Assembly: GCF_023898315.1 (NCBI RefSeq)
Contig: NC_064615.1
Span: forward strand, 731,521,450-731,585,449
From: Schistocerca nitens
Lineage: Eukaryota > Arthropoda > Insecta > Orthoptera > Acrididae
Length of the DNA stretch: 64,000 nt
Reading direction: 5' to 3'
The notes under the pieces were generated by a model. That model had not been told where the DNA came from, did no database searches, and saw nothing but the letters and a program-made list of their open reading frames with translations. The position numbers and the translations under genes were made by a program. The stretch's first letter is position 1. Each line of letters begins with the position of its first letter. Shown here in pieces: positions 33,560 through 43,744 of this stretch.

Positions 33560-36330
33560 GTGTCAATGGTTAAGTCCAGGTGTCCTGTGTAGGGGAGACA
33601 GAGACCAGGGACAACTCAGGATATTGCACCATCCAACTAACCAACTGGTTCGAGGTGCTGTCTTCCACTGACACTGAAGCTGAGCCAATGAGACTCGCCT
33701 CATCTGATGGGAAACCTGCTGTGTCCTGTGTCAACTGGCGGTGAATGCAAAGGGGTAGGATCTATTAGTCATTAGCAGTTCAAATCGGTGGTAAATAATT
33801 GTACCCCACACAGAGATGGCAGCAAGAGATGGGAAGGAACACTAGGTGCACTCAGTGTGTGTGTGCCAGGAGACATGTTGAAGAGGCTATTCCAGCAGCC
33901 ATTTAAGGAACAGGGTGCCACCAACTGTAGATTCGAACTACATGCTGGAATGAGCTATGCCTGTCATCACGGATCTCAGGTCATACTTGGATCATGCCAG
34001 TGACTAACAGAGAAGGCTGAGAACACTAGCCTTGCTCAAGGAGTTTCAGTGAAACTCACAATATGCAGAATTGTCCCCAGAACAGGTTGTGGCCCCTGGT
34101 TCTGAGTTGAGTGGATGGCATGAACCAGAGACTGAAGATTCTGTGACAAGCTAGGCTGTGACTTCCCAAACTTGCGCTGTAGGTTTTAGAATTGTAGGGT
34201 CCCATAAATGGATCAGGTGTGTGCTACGCAGGTAGCTGACTGCATGATTAGGTGACTCTCCATCCACTCTAGATAATAATACTTGTTGAAAATCTGTAAG
34301 TATCAGTGTATGGTCTAAAGAAGTGACTCCAACAGGTGATATTATTAAAATCCTAGAGGTTAACTGCTGATGCATTCCCAGCAAAGTACCACAGTTTGAA
34401 GCACTCCTAAGAAGCAGTGAAGCTTTCATAATACTAGGCACTGAAAGCTGGTTAAAACTTGAAGTTGATAGTAGTCAGATCTTTATGGAAATGAAGGTGT
34501 ACATCCAAAGGACATGGAAATGGGAAGCTGTATGTGAGATTGTTTAGGCAAGATGTAGTATCAAGGGGGCATAAAATTACAATGGGTCCTACTGTGCACC
34601 ACACTCACCTGATATAACCAAAAGCTTTAGAGGAAACATCAGTTTGCTTGTATATAAGTTACCTGCAATCACTGGAGGAGACTACCCATCCTCTTTGAGA
34701 ATGTCCACACTGACACTGGTATCTGTGACCAGGAGACAATTATAGCAGTGAGTACCAGAGTACAAAGGGCAACTAAAACAAGTAGGAAGATTTATATGTC
34801 TAGCAAACTAGTCAAAGAAGCAGTAGCGTCATACCTGAATGAGAAAATTTAAACTTTTAGCTTAGGACATGAGCATGTGGAATAACTATGGCTCAAGTGT
34901 AAAAGAATAATGGCCATGCACTGGATAGAGGTGTTTCCGTACAACATTTTATGATGGAAGAGATCCTACATGGTTTACAGTCACTGTATAGCAACTTCTA
35001 AAAAAAACAGGGACTATTGCATAACAGATGTAAATCAGAGCATAGGGCCATAGATAGAGAGATGCTGAAAGGAAAGCTTTTGGGTGTCAAGAGACCAACG
35101 TGTGAAGCCTTCAGTGACTACCACAGCAGAATATTGTCAAAAGATCTTTCACAAAACTCAAAGTAATTCTTGTCTATATAAAGACTGTTACTGACACACA
35201 AGTTAATGTCCAATCAGCCCTGGATAAGACAAGGGAATAACACTGAGAGAGGCTAGGCAAAAGCAGTATTTCCTTTACAAAGAAAAATCTGGGGAAGTGC
35301 CCCAGCTCAATTCTTGTACCATTGAAAATATGTGTGAAATAGATATTACTGTCAGTGGCATTGAGAAACTTCTGAAATCATTAAAACTGAACAAAGCCCC
35401 AGTGTCCAGTGGGATCCCTGTCAGATTTTACACTCGATTTGCAGTTGAGTTAGCCCCTGTGGTAACTACAGTCTATGATAATACCCTTGAACAAAAACTG
35501 TGTCCAGTCACTGGAAGAAATTACAGGTCACACCTGCCTGCAAGAAGCATAGCAGAAGAGGTCCATGAAACGACTGTCCAATATCCTTGATACTCATCTG
35601 TTGTAGAATCTTAGAACATATTCTGAACTCAAACATAACAAGGTATATCGAACAGAATTACCATGCTGATCACCGTAGATTTCAAAAACACCGATCATGT
35701 GAAACCCAACTAAGACTTTTCTCACATGACACCATGAAAGCCATGGATCAAGGTAGTCAGGTGGATGCAGTATTTCTTGACTTCCAGAAAGCATTTGACT
35801 CAGTACCACACCTACACTTATTGTCAAAAGTATGATTATATGGGGTATCAAGTGAAATTTGCGACTAGATTCAGGACTTTTTGGTAGGGAGGATGCAGCA
35901 TGGTATCTTAGATGGAGAGTCATCATCAGATGTAGAAGTAACTTTGGGTATGCCCCAGGGAAGTGTGTTGGGACCCTTGCTGTTTATGTAGTATATTAAT
36001 GACCTTGCAGACAACATCAATAGTAATCTCAGACTTTCTGCGGATGATGCAGTTATTTTTAATGAAGTATTATTTGAAAGACGCTACATAAATATTCTGT
36101 CAGATCTTGATAAGATTTTAAAGCGGTGAAAGATTGGCAACTTGCTTTGAATGTTCAGAAATGTGAAACTGTATACTTCACAAAAAAAATTGTCCTACAA
36201 ATATAGCATCAGTGAGTCACAGTTGGAATTGGTGAACTGGATGTAACACTTAGTAGGGATGTAAAATGGAACAATCACATAGGCTTACGAGAGCATCGGT
36301 TCTCTTGTCATTTTTGTTCAAATATATGGT
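33560..36330 (+). pseudogene. Jockey/CR1-type LINE: 5' region, endonuclease and RT
   Basis: The 5' part (33788-34003, FQQPFKEQGATNCRFELHAG) is of unknown role. The endonuclease half (34330-34760) matches 24690-25245. RT follows: VSGIEKLLKSLKLNKAPVSS (35355-35414), FRIL/LEHILNSNITRYIEQNY (35602-35658), VDAVFLDFQKAFDSVPHLHL (35762-35821, first catalytic Asp), then GMPQGSVLGPLLF (35948-35986) and LSADDAVIFNE (36031-36063), where the usual FADD reads SADD. It is broken by stops and shifts and ends near 36330 without the 3' tail. LINE proteins nick target DNA and copy their RNA there. Confidence 0.7.
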
Positions 36331-36694
36331 ATATGCAAGTGCTTGGCCTTAAATGAAAATCAGAATTCCAGATAGCCAAGCATTTATAAAAAAGTAGCAT
36401 TTTTGGCACAGATTAGGGGAGACATGAACTAATCAAAAAAAGTTTTGCATCGCCCCGGTTCCCAGAACTCCTGAAGATAAATATTGACTGTGGATGTTGA
36501 ATCACAGACACAGTTCCTTTGACTGTTCAGAGATGCCACTAAACCCAAGGTTGTTTGGATATGAATGAGATACAGAGAGACAAGAACTGTCGATGACATG
36601 CCTCGCTCAGGCCACCCAAGGGCTACTACTGCAGTGGATGACCTTTACCCATGGAATATGGCTCAGAGAAACCCTGACAACACCACCACCATGT

Positions 36695-36892
36695 CGAGGG
36701 GGGGCTGTTTGGGGGAGGAGGAACGGGGAAGGAAGTCGGCTGTGCCCTTTCACAGGAACCATCCTGGCATTTGCCTGGAGTGATTTAGGGAAATCACAGA
36801 AAACCTAAATCAGGATGGCCGAATACGGGATTGAACCATCATCCTCCCGAATGCGAATCCAGTGTACTAGCCACTGTGCCACCTTGCTCATT
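36695..36892 (-). repeat. tRNA-derived SINE, family B, nested in the Tc1-like element
   Basis: The reverse complement has GGTGGCACAGTGGCTAGTAC (A box), GGTTCAATCCCGTATTCGG (B box) and the body GATTTAGGTTTTCTGTGATT with CCCTAAATCACTCC. CCACCATGT flanks it at 36686-36694 and 36893-36901, a 9-bp target-site duplication. Confidence 0.8.
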
Positions 36893-37251
36893 CCACCATG
36901 TTGAATAATGCTCTTGTGCAGCCACAGGATGTTGTGTTAAGACTCAAACTGTGTGCAATAGTCTGCATGATGTGCAACTTCACTCTCAACGGCCATGGTG
37001 AGGTCCACCTTTGCAACCACGACACCATGCAGTGCAGTACAGATGGACCCAAAACATGCTGAATGGACCGCTCAGGATTGGCATCATGTTCTGTTCATTG
37101 ATGAGTGTCGCATATGCCTTCAACCAGACAATCATTGGAGACATGTTTGGAGGCAACCCAGTCAGGCTGAACGCCTTAGACACACTGTCCAGCAAATGCA
37201 GCAAGGTGGAAGTTCCCTGATGTTTTGGGGTGGCATTATGTGGGGCCAATG

Positions 37252-37737
37252 TGTGGTGTCACTGCCAGACACCACACTTGCTAGGTGGTAGCCTTTAAAT
37301 CGGCCGCGGTCCGTTAGTATACGTCGGACCCGTGTGTCACCACTATCAGTGATTGCAGACCGAGCGCCACCACACGGCAGGTCTAGAGAGACTTCCTAGC
37401 ACTCTCCCCAGTTGTACAGCCGACTTTGCTAGCGATGGTTCACTGACAAATTACGCTCTCATTTGCTGAGACGATAGTTAGCATAGCCTTCAGCTACGTC
37501 ATTTGCTACGACCTAGCAAGGCGCCATTATCATTTGCTATTTATCTTGTGATGCATGTACCGTCAGACTGATGTTCACCAATTATGGATTAAAGTTAAGT
37601 ATTCGAGAAGCTAGGTACTTTTTTACTAGACTCAACTCCTTTAACTGTTCCAGACCTCACGCCAACCTGCGTGAGCTTAAACGCGTGCCTTTCGGCTTCC
37701 TCTCATAGTGGCTTGGCTGTCTTGCCAAGTCACAACA
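37252..37737 (+). repeat. 5' LTR of the gypsy element
   Basis: By eye it differs from the 3' LTR at about 17 of 486 positions (roughly 3.5 percent) with no length change. This LTR should hold the promoter. The primer-binding region follows at 37738 (GTTTGGCGATGAGCC); I did not assign the tRNA. Confidence 0.9.
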
Positions 37738-37792
37738 GTTTGGCGATGAGCCAATTCGCGTTTGTAACTATACAGACTGATTTACTTGTGTA

Positions 37793-38752
37793 ATGGCTTC
37801 GCCACAATCTCCAGATGTACTGTCCGAATTTTATCGCTTACAGAATCAGCAGACGCAGGCCTTACTGGATGCCCTTGGAAAGCTCGTCCAGGGTCAACGT
37901 GCAATGCAAAACGATGTGACCGCCGCCGCTCCACCGCTACCGCAGCCACAACACGCAGTTGCACCACCTTTTCGTCCTTTTGATGTGGCACTGGAAAGCT
38001 GGACGGAGTGGTCACACCAATTTGGATTCCATCTCGCCGCCTACAGAATTCAAGGTAACGAGCGGCAGCCTTTCTTATTATCGTGTGTAGGAGTGTCCAC
38101 GTACCGTGTGATAGTCAAATTGTTTCCCCGATGCGACGTAGCAACTCTGTCCTACGACGAAATTTTGTCTGCATTATATGCATATTTCAAAGAATCAGTC
38201 AATGTAGTTGCAAAAAGGTATACCTTCTTTCGTACCAAACGTACGGCAGGACAGACTAATCGGGAGTGGGTTGAAACCTTACAAGGCCTTACTAGGGATT
38301 GTGCTTTTGAGTGTCCATGTGGACTCCCTTATTCCGATACTATGGTACGTGATGCAATTGCACAGAATGTTTCTGATGTTCGTATATGGGAACAGATTTT
38401 GAAACTAGTCAATCCCTCCCTTCAACAAGTGATGGATATATTGGATCAGCAGGACATGCCTGACTTTGCTCAGGAATCATTTGAAACTTCGCCACCCGTG
38501 TGTCACGTTAACCGGCCCGCCGGGCGAGCTGCACGGAATAGTAAACAGTCCTCGCGCCCGGCCGCGCCAAAGCCGCCTGGCTCTCAGCCACGTGTACCGC
38601 GCCAGCAAGCAAATGCAGTGAAATCATGCCCGTGGTGTGCTACTAGACATTCGCATGAGAATTGCCCGTCACGCCGGGCTATTTGCTTTTTCTGTAATAA
38701 AAAAGGACATGTTCAAAATGTTTGCCAGAAAAAGCTCCGATCGGACGCTTAA
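37793..38752 (+). CDS. gag: gag polyprotein of the gypsy element
   Basis: Gag binds the element RNA and assembles the capsid-like particle. The open frame is 319 codons from ATG 37793, 55 bp after the LTR, to TAA 38750-38752. A Pro/Ala-rich segment (residues about 45-60) precedes a capsid-like domain (WTEWSHQFGFHLAAYRIQG, then YFKESVNVVAKRYTFF). A basic linker follows. The C-terminus has CPWCATRHSHENCP and CFFCNKKGHVQNVC, the latter a CCHC zinc knuckle. The frame stays open for about 290 bases past the TAA, toward the protease, so the element may have used one gag-pol frame with this stop either read through or mutational. It is the only intact ORF of the element. Confidence 0.85.
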   Translation: MASPQSPDVLSEFYRLQNQQTQALLDALGKLVQGQRAMQNDVTAAAPPLPQPQHAVAPPFRPFDVALESWTEWSHQFGFHLAAYRIQGNERQPFLLSCVGVSTYRVIVKLFPRCDVATLSYDEILSALYAYFKESVNVVAKRYTFFRTKRTAGQTNREWVETLQGLTRDCAFECPCGLPYSDTMVRDAIAQNVSDVRIWEQILKLVNPSLQQVMDILDQQDMPDFAQESFETSPPVCHVNRPAGRAARNSKQSSRPAAPKPPGSQPRVPRQQANAVKSCPWCATRHSHENCPSRRAICFFCNKKGHVQNVCQKKLRSDA

Positions 38753-41700
38753 AACCATTCCAGGCCCTTTGCTTCGCGCCGGAATCGGAATCGAACGAAG
38801 GATATTCAGGCTCGCGAGACTTCGCCCATGGAAATTCGTATAGTTCATGCCACTCTGCTCAGTGCCACTCTCTCTAACAGTGACTGTGTTAGTCCCACAA
38901 ATAGTGTGCGTCGACGTTGCCGGAAATCACGTCAAGTCGCAAGTGATTCTGTACCAGTGTCAGTTCACGTTGCACGAGACAGTCGCTCTTGTCGGCAGGA
39001 CAATAAACTTTTTGTAGATTTGGACACAAACGGCAAAGGATAGCATTCCAGCTCGATACCGGAGCTGCAGTTTCACTGATCAATCATGACACGTAAAAAC
39101 AGCCGGGCACACCTCTGTTGCGTGCCGCAAATGTTAAGCTAACTACATATTCAGGTCACGGGCTCCCTGTGTTAGGACAGTGCAGCCTTCTTGCAACATA
39201 CAAGGGACAAACAAAACTTGTGTCACTGTACGTCCTTCGTTCTTCTTCTGCAGTGAACTTGTTTGGTTTCGATTTATTTCAGTTGTTTAACTTGTCTATA
39301 TTAAATCAGGTCCTATCAGTGAACCAGACTGTGCCTTCAGCCAGTGTTTCTCGTCTATATGAAGAATTTGCAGACATTTTTGCACCGGGCCTTGGTTGCG
39401 CTAAGAACTATGAAGGACATTTGGAACTGAAAGTAAACGCGCAACCGAAATTTTTCGGAGCGCGCAATGTTCCCCACGCATTGCGTGATGAGGTCGCAAG
39501 AACATTAAACGATTTGGAATCACAAGGTGTGATTGAACGTGTGTAGGCTTCTCTCTGGGCATCACCCTTGGTAATTTTGCAAAAGCCTTCCGGAAAATTG
39601 AGACTTTGCGTTGATTTCAAGGCAACAGTGAATCCCCAACTAGTGACTGCAACTTTTCCTTTACCCCGCCTGGAAGATCTTTTTGACAAACTGTGCCCGG
39701 GTAAATATTTTTCGAAGTTGGACCTAGCAGATGCGTACTTGCAAATACCGGTGGACGAAGAATCCCAGCGCGTCTTGGTGGTTAACACGCATCTTGGTTT
39801 GTACCAATTCAAACGATTGCCATTCGGGTGTGCATCCACCCCTGCATTGTTTCAGCAATATCTACAAACTGTTTGTGCGTCGGTCCCTACTGCAGCAAAC
39901 TATCTGGACGATATTGTGATCTCCGGAAAGACGGAAGAAGAACATTTAGCCAATCTCAGAACATTATTTCAGGTCTTGCGACAAAATGGTCTTCGCTTGG
40001 GGAAGGACAAATGTGTGTTTTTTGCTCGTGACTTTCCCTATCTGGGCCATGTACTCAATGCCCAAGGCATACATCCCAGTCCAGAGCACATCCGTGCCAT
40101 ACAAGACTTGCCTTCACCGCAGAATTTGAAGCAGCTACGGAGTGTGCTGAGAGAAATAAATTATTATCATTGCTTTGTGCGCCACGCCTCTTCCATTTCA
40201 GCTCGCTTCATCGCTTACGCCATAAAGGTGTTCCGTTCGTCTGGACGACGGACTGCGAACGCGCCTTTCGCCAGTTGAAATCGGCGTTGCTTTCCAATAC
40301 TTGCCTTACGCCATTCGATCCCCAGAAACCCCTTCTGTTGATGGTGGATGCATCAGATTTCGGGATCGGTGCTGTGCTTGCGCACAAAGATGGTTCGCAC
40401 GATCACCCTATTGCCTTTGCGTCCAAATTGCTCTCGTCTGCACAAAGAAATTATTCACAGATAGAGAAAGGAGCATTGGCTCTCGTATTTGGTGTTACTA
40501 AGTTTCATGGTTTCTTGTATGGTCGTCACTTTACCATCATCACAGACCACAAACGTTTGACATCGCTTTTTCATCCGACCAAGCCTGTACCTCCACGTAC
40601 AGCGCAGAAATTCATTCGCTGGTCTACTTTCCTCTCGCAGTACCGCTACGATATCTTGTATCGGTCCACTGCTAAGCACGGAAACGCCGATGCGTTGTCC
40701 CATTTGCCTGTTGCTGAGGATAGAGCATTCAATCCTTCCGAACTTGCTTGCATGTTCATTGATGCGGAAACTGATGACGTGGTCGAATCGTTTCCGATTG
40801 ATTTTCGTCGTGTAGCTACAGCCACAGCTGCTGACCCTGTCCTTGCTACCGTTTTGCGTTTTGTTGCCACGCAATGGCCCTTGTCAAGGTCACGGATCGA
40901 GGATCCGTTGGTTCGCCGATTTTTTGCTCACAAGGAGAGACTTTTTGTACGACGTGGTGTTTTGCTGTTGCGTTCCGATAATGATCAGTCCAGGGTCGTG
41001 GTCCCACGTTCGTTACAGTCCTCTGTCTTACGGCTTCTCCACCAAGGACATTGGGGTATAGTGAGAACGAAACAACTTGCTCGTCAGCACTGTACTTGGT
41101 TCGGAATCGATGCTACGATTACGCATATGTGCTCTTCTTGCATGGCGTGTGCTGAACAACAATCCGCACCACCGCGGAAATTCTTTGCATGGCCGAAAGC
41201 CACTTCCCCTTGGCACCGCTCACACATCGATTTTGCTGGTCCATGCTCGATGGTTGGTTGTGGTAGATTCATTCAATAATTTCCCTCTTGTTGTCCGGAT
41301 GTCTTCCACGACGTCATCTGCCACCATCCAAGCGTTATCCGCTATCTTTTGCATTGAAGTTCTACCACAGACTATTGTTTCCGACAATGGCCCGCAATTC
41401 ATGTCCGCAGAATTTCAGTCATTCTGCAAGGCCAATGGTATTCAACATATGACGTCCGTGCCGTTTTCGCCACAGTCAAACGGTGCCGCTGAACGATTGG
41501 TCAGGACTTTCAAGTCACAGATGTTGAAGCTGAAAGAGTCACATTCTCGGGAGGACGCGTTATTGCTCTTTTTGTCCTCGTATCGCTCTCAGCCTCGAGA
41601 TGGTCGCTCGCCGGCTGAGTTGTTGCACGGTCGCCCTCATCGCACCTTGATGTCTTTGCTACATCCACCGCATCAGGTTCCTGTGCAGCGGCAGACACCT

Positions 41701-42451
41701 GCTTTTGCCCTAGGCGACGTGGTCTACTACCGCAACTATCGAAGTTCACGGCGTTGGCTCGCAGGGCGCATGCTTCGCTGCCTCGGCCACTATGTATCTG
41801 GTTTTGGGGGCCTCTGGTGAGGTGCGTCGGCATCTCAATCAGCTGCGCCTCTGTCGTCGCATGAGATCTGCCACTCCCCGTCTGCTTTCAGCGACGGTGC
41901 CGTCCGGTCAGCGCCCTGGGGACCCATCTACTGGCTCGCCTCAGTCCCAGGTGTTACCGACGCTGCCTTCCATTTTGCCCCATGGCAACGAGCCACCGCC
42001 GCTGCTGCCTGTTCTCCCGCCGGCGACGCACGCAGTGGACGCGTCGCTACAACCGCCGGGCGCCTCCCTGGGTCACGCGCCGCCGATCACTTCCCGTGAC
42101 CAGTTGTCCTCCGCCATGGAATTCTTGCCCGCTCCGGACCATATGTCGTCTTCGCCCGTCGGGTGCCCCGACCCGATGGAGGTCAACCCTTCGGCCCCTC
42201 CTGTCTCTCTGCGGGCGCATACACCGCATGCTGGCGTGCACCCTGGACTAGGTTTTCGGGCGTTTCCTAGCTCCCCTCGGACCGAATGGCAGGGTGCGGG
42301 TGGCACAGCCTCGCCTGTTGTTAGGCTCCCCACCTTGTCGCATACGTCAACATGGGGTCCTCTCCACAGCGGGCAGAAGCCTTATGCCACAACCGTCCGC
42401 CGATTTGCGGGGGAGGAATGTGGTGTCACCGCCAGACACCACACTTGCTAG
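38753..42451 (+). pseudogene. pol: pol of the gypsy element: protease, RT, RNase H, integrase
   Basis: Domains in order: aspartic protease with QLDTGAAVSLIN near 39050-39085; RT with KLDLADAYLQIP (39715-39750) and NYLDDIVIS (39898-39924, catalytic Asp pair); RNase H with VDASDFGIGAVLAH (40342-40383) and DHKRLTSLF; integrase with a His-His-Cys-Cys zinc region (HQGHWGIV ... CSSCMAC), HIDFAGP (first Asp), SDNGPQF (second Asp, 41380-41400) and AAERLVRTFK (Glu). A Pro-rich C-terminal extension runs to 42451, ending inside the 3' LTR. Defects are a frameshift near 39038, stops at about 39089 and 39544, a frameshift near 40204, a short deletion near 41245 between integrase motifs and a frameshift near 41788. 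It cannot be translated as one protein. Confidence 0.9.
42407..42418 (+). promoter_or_regulatory. polypurine tract of the gypsy element
   Basis: GCGGGGGAGGAA directly before the 3' LTR, the usual plus-strand primer position. Confidence 0.65.
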
Positions 42452-42904
42452 GTGGTAGCCTTTAAATCGGCCGCGGTCCGTTAGTATACGCTGGACCCGC
42501 GTGTCGCCACTATCAGTGATTGCAGACCGAGCGCCGCCACACGGCAGGTCTAGAGAGATTTCCTAGCACTCGCCCCAGTTGTACAGCCAACTTTGCTTGT
42601 GATGGTTCACTGACAAATTACGCTCTCATTTGCCGAGACGATAGTTAGCATAGCCTTCAGCTACGTCATTTGCTACGACCTAGCAAGGCGCCATTATCAT
42701 TTGCTATTTATCTTGTGATGCATGTACTGTCAGACCGATGTTCACCAATTATGGATTAAAGTTAAGTATTCCAGAAGCTAGGTACTTTTTTACTAGACTG
42801 AACTCCTTTAACTGTTCCAGACCTCACGCCAACCTGTGTGAGCTTAAACGCGTGCCTTTCGGCTTCCTCTCATAGTGGCTTGGCTGTCTTGCCAAGTCAC
42901 AACA
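42419..42904 (+). repeat. 3' LTR of the gypsy element
   Basis: 486 bp, TGTGGTGTCACC to AGTCACAACA. The polyadenylation region should lie here (ATTATGGATTAAAGTTAAG near 42760 is a candidate). Confidence 0.9.
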
Positions 42905-43744
42905 CAATGTATGCCGCTGGTGGTCATGGAAAGCACTGTAATGGCTGTACAATAAGTGAATGCCATCCTCTGACCGATAGTGCAACCATATCAGCAGCAT
43001 ATTGGCGAGGCATTCGTCTTTATGGATGACAATTTGCATCCCCATTGCGCACATCTTGTGAATGACTTCCTTCAGGATAATAACATTGCTCGACTAGAGT
43101 CGCCAGCTTCTTCTCCACATATGAACCCTATTGAACATGTCTGGGATGGATTGAAAAAGGGCTGCTTATGGACAACGTGACCCACCAACCACTCTGAGGG
43201 ATCTACGCCAAATCGCCGTTGAGGAGTGGGACAATCTGGACTAACAGCCTTGATGAACTTGTAGATAGTGTGCCATGATGAATACCGGCATGCATAAATG
43301 CAAGAGTTTGTGCTACTGGGTATAAGAGGTACTGGTGTGTACAGCAATCTGGACCACCACCTCTGAAGGTCTTGCTGTATGATGGTACAAAATGCAATGT
43401 GTGGTTTTCATGAGCAATAAAAAGGGTGGAAATGATGTTCATGTTGATCTCTATTCCAATTTTCTGTACAGGTTCTGGAACTCTTGGAACGAATGTGATG
43501 CAAAACTTTTTTTGATGTGTATAGTTCCTCGACAGTGGTTGAAGAAGTGGTAAAAGTACAGCATACACAAAGACTCTGGAATATAACTTTCCAAGAAGAG
43601 GCTGTAATGAAAGCATACAGAACTTCATACTCCATTAGTTTAATTTTGATCTTTGAGCTCCCCTCGGCAGCAGCAAGTGATCAATGGGTTTGGTGCTGGT
43701 AAAATCAGCCCATCAAGAGAACAAGATATCATATCCAGAGATTG

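Larger units (their letters stand above)
37252..42904 (+). mobile_element. Ty3/gypsy LTR retrotransposon, complete ends, mutated coding region
   Basis: Two 486-bp LTRs (37252-37737 and 42419-42904) start TGTGGTGTCAC and end AGTCACAACA, with CAATG duplicated at 37247-37251 and 42905-42909. Total length is 5653 bp. Domain order is gag, protease, RT, RNase H, integrase, which is the Ty3/gypsy order. gag is open, while pol carries several frameshifts and stops. It sits inside a Tc1-like transposase gene, exactly between GIMWGQ and the following codons. Confidence 0.92.
36432..43516 (+). mobile_element. Tc1-like element of a second family, split by a nested gypsy element
   Basis: Terminal repeats ATCAAAAAAAGTTTTGCATC (36432) and its inverse ending at 43516. 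A TA precedes the left end. Removing the gypsy insertion (37252-42904 plus one 5-bp target copy) and the SINE (36695-36892) leaves about 1.2 kb, the normal Tc1 size. Transposase on the plus strand is decayed. The left part holds MPRSGHPRATTAVDD (36598-36642) and DWHHVLFIDECRICLQPDNH (37077-37136, first Asp). The cut falls at FWGGIMWGQC, and the right part continues with HIGEAFVFMDDNLHPHCAHL (second Asp, 42998-43057) and HMNPIEHVWDGL (Glu, about 43120-43160). The 3' non-coding end carries GAGGTGGTGGTCCAGATTGC inverted near 43340-43370. Confidence 0.8.

Noticed and set aside
41792-42451. Separate Pro-rich gene after integrase
   Set aside because: It is the frameshifted C-terminal extension of gypsy pol and ends in the 3' LTR.
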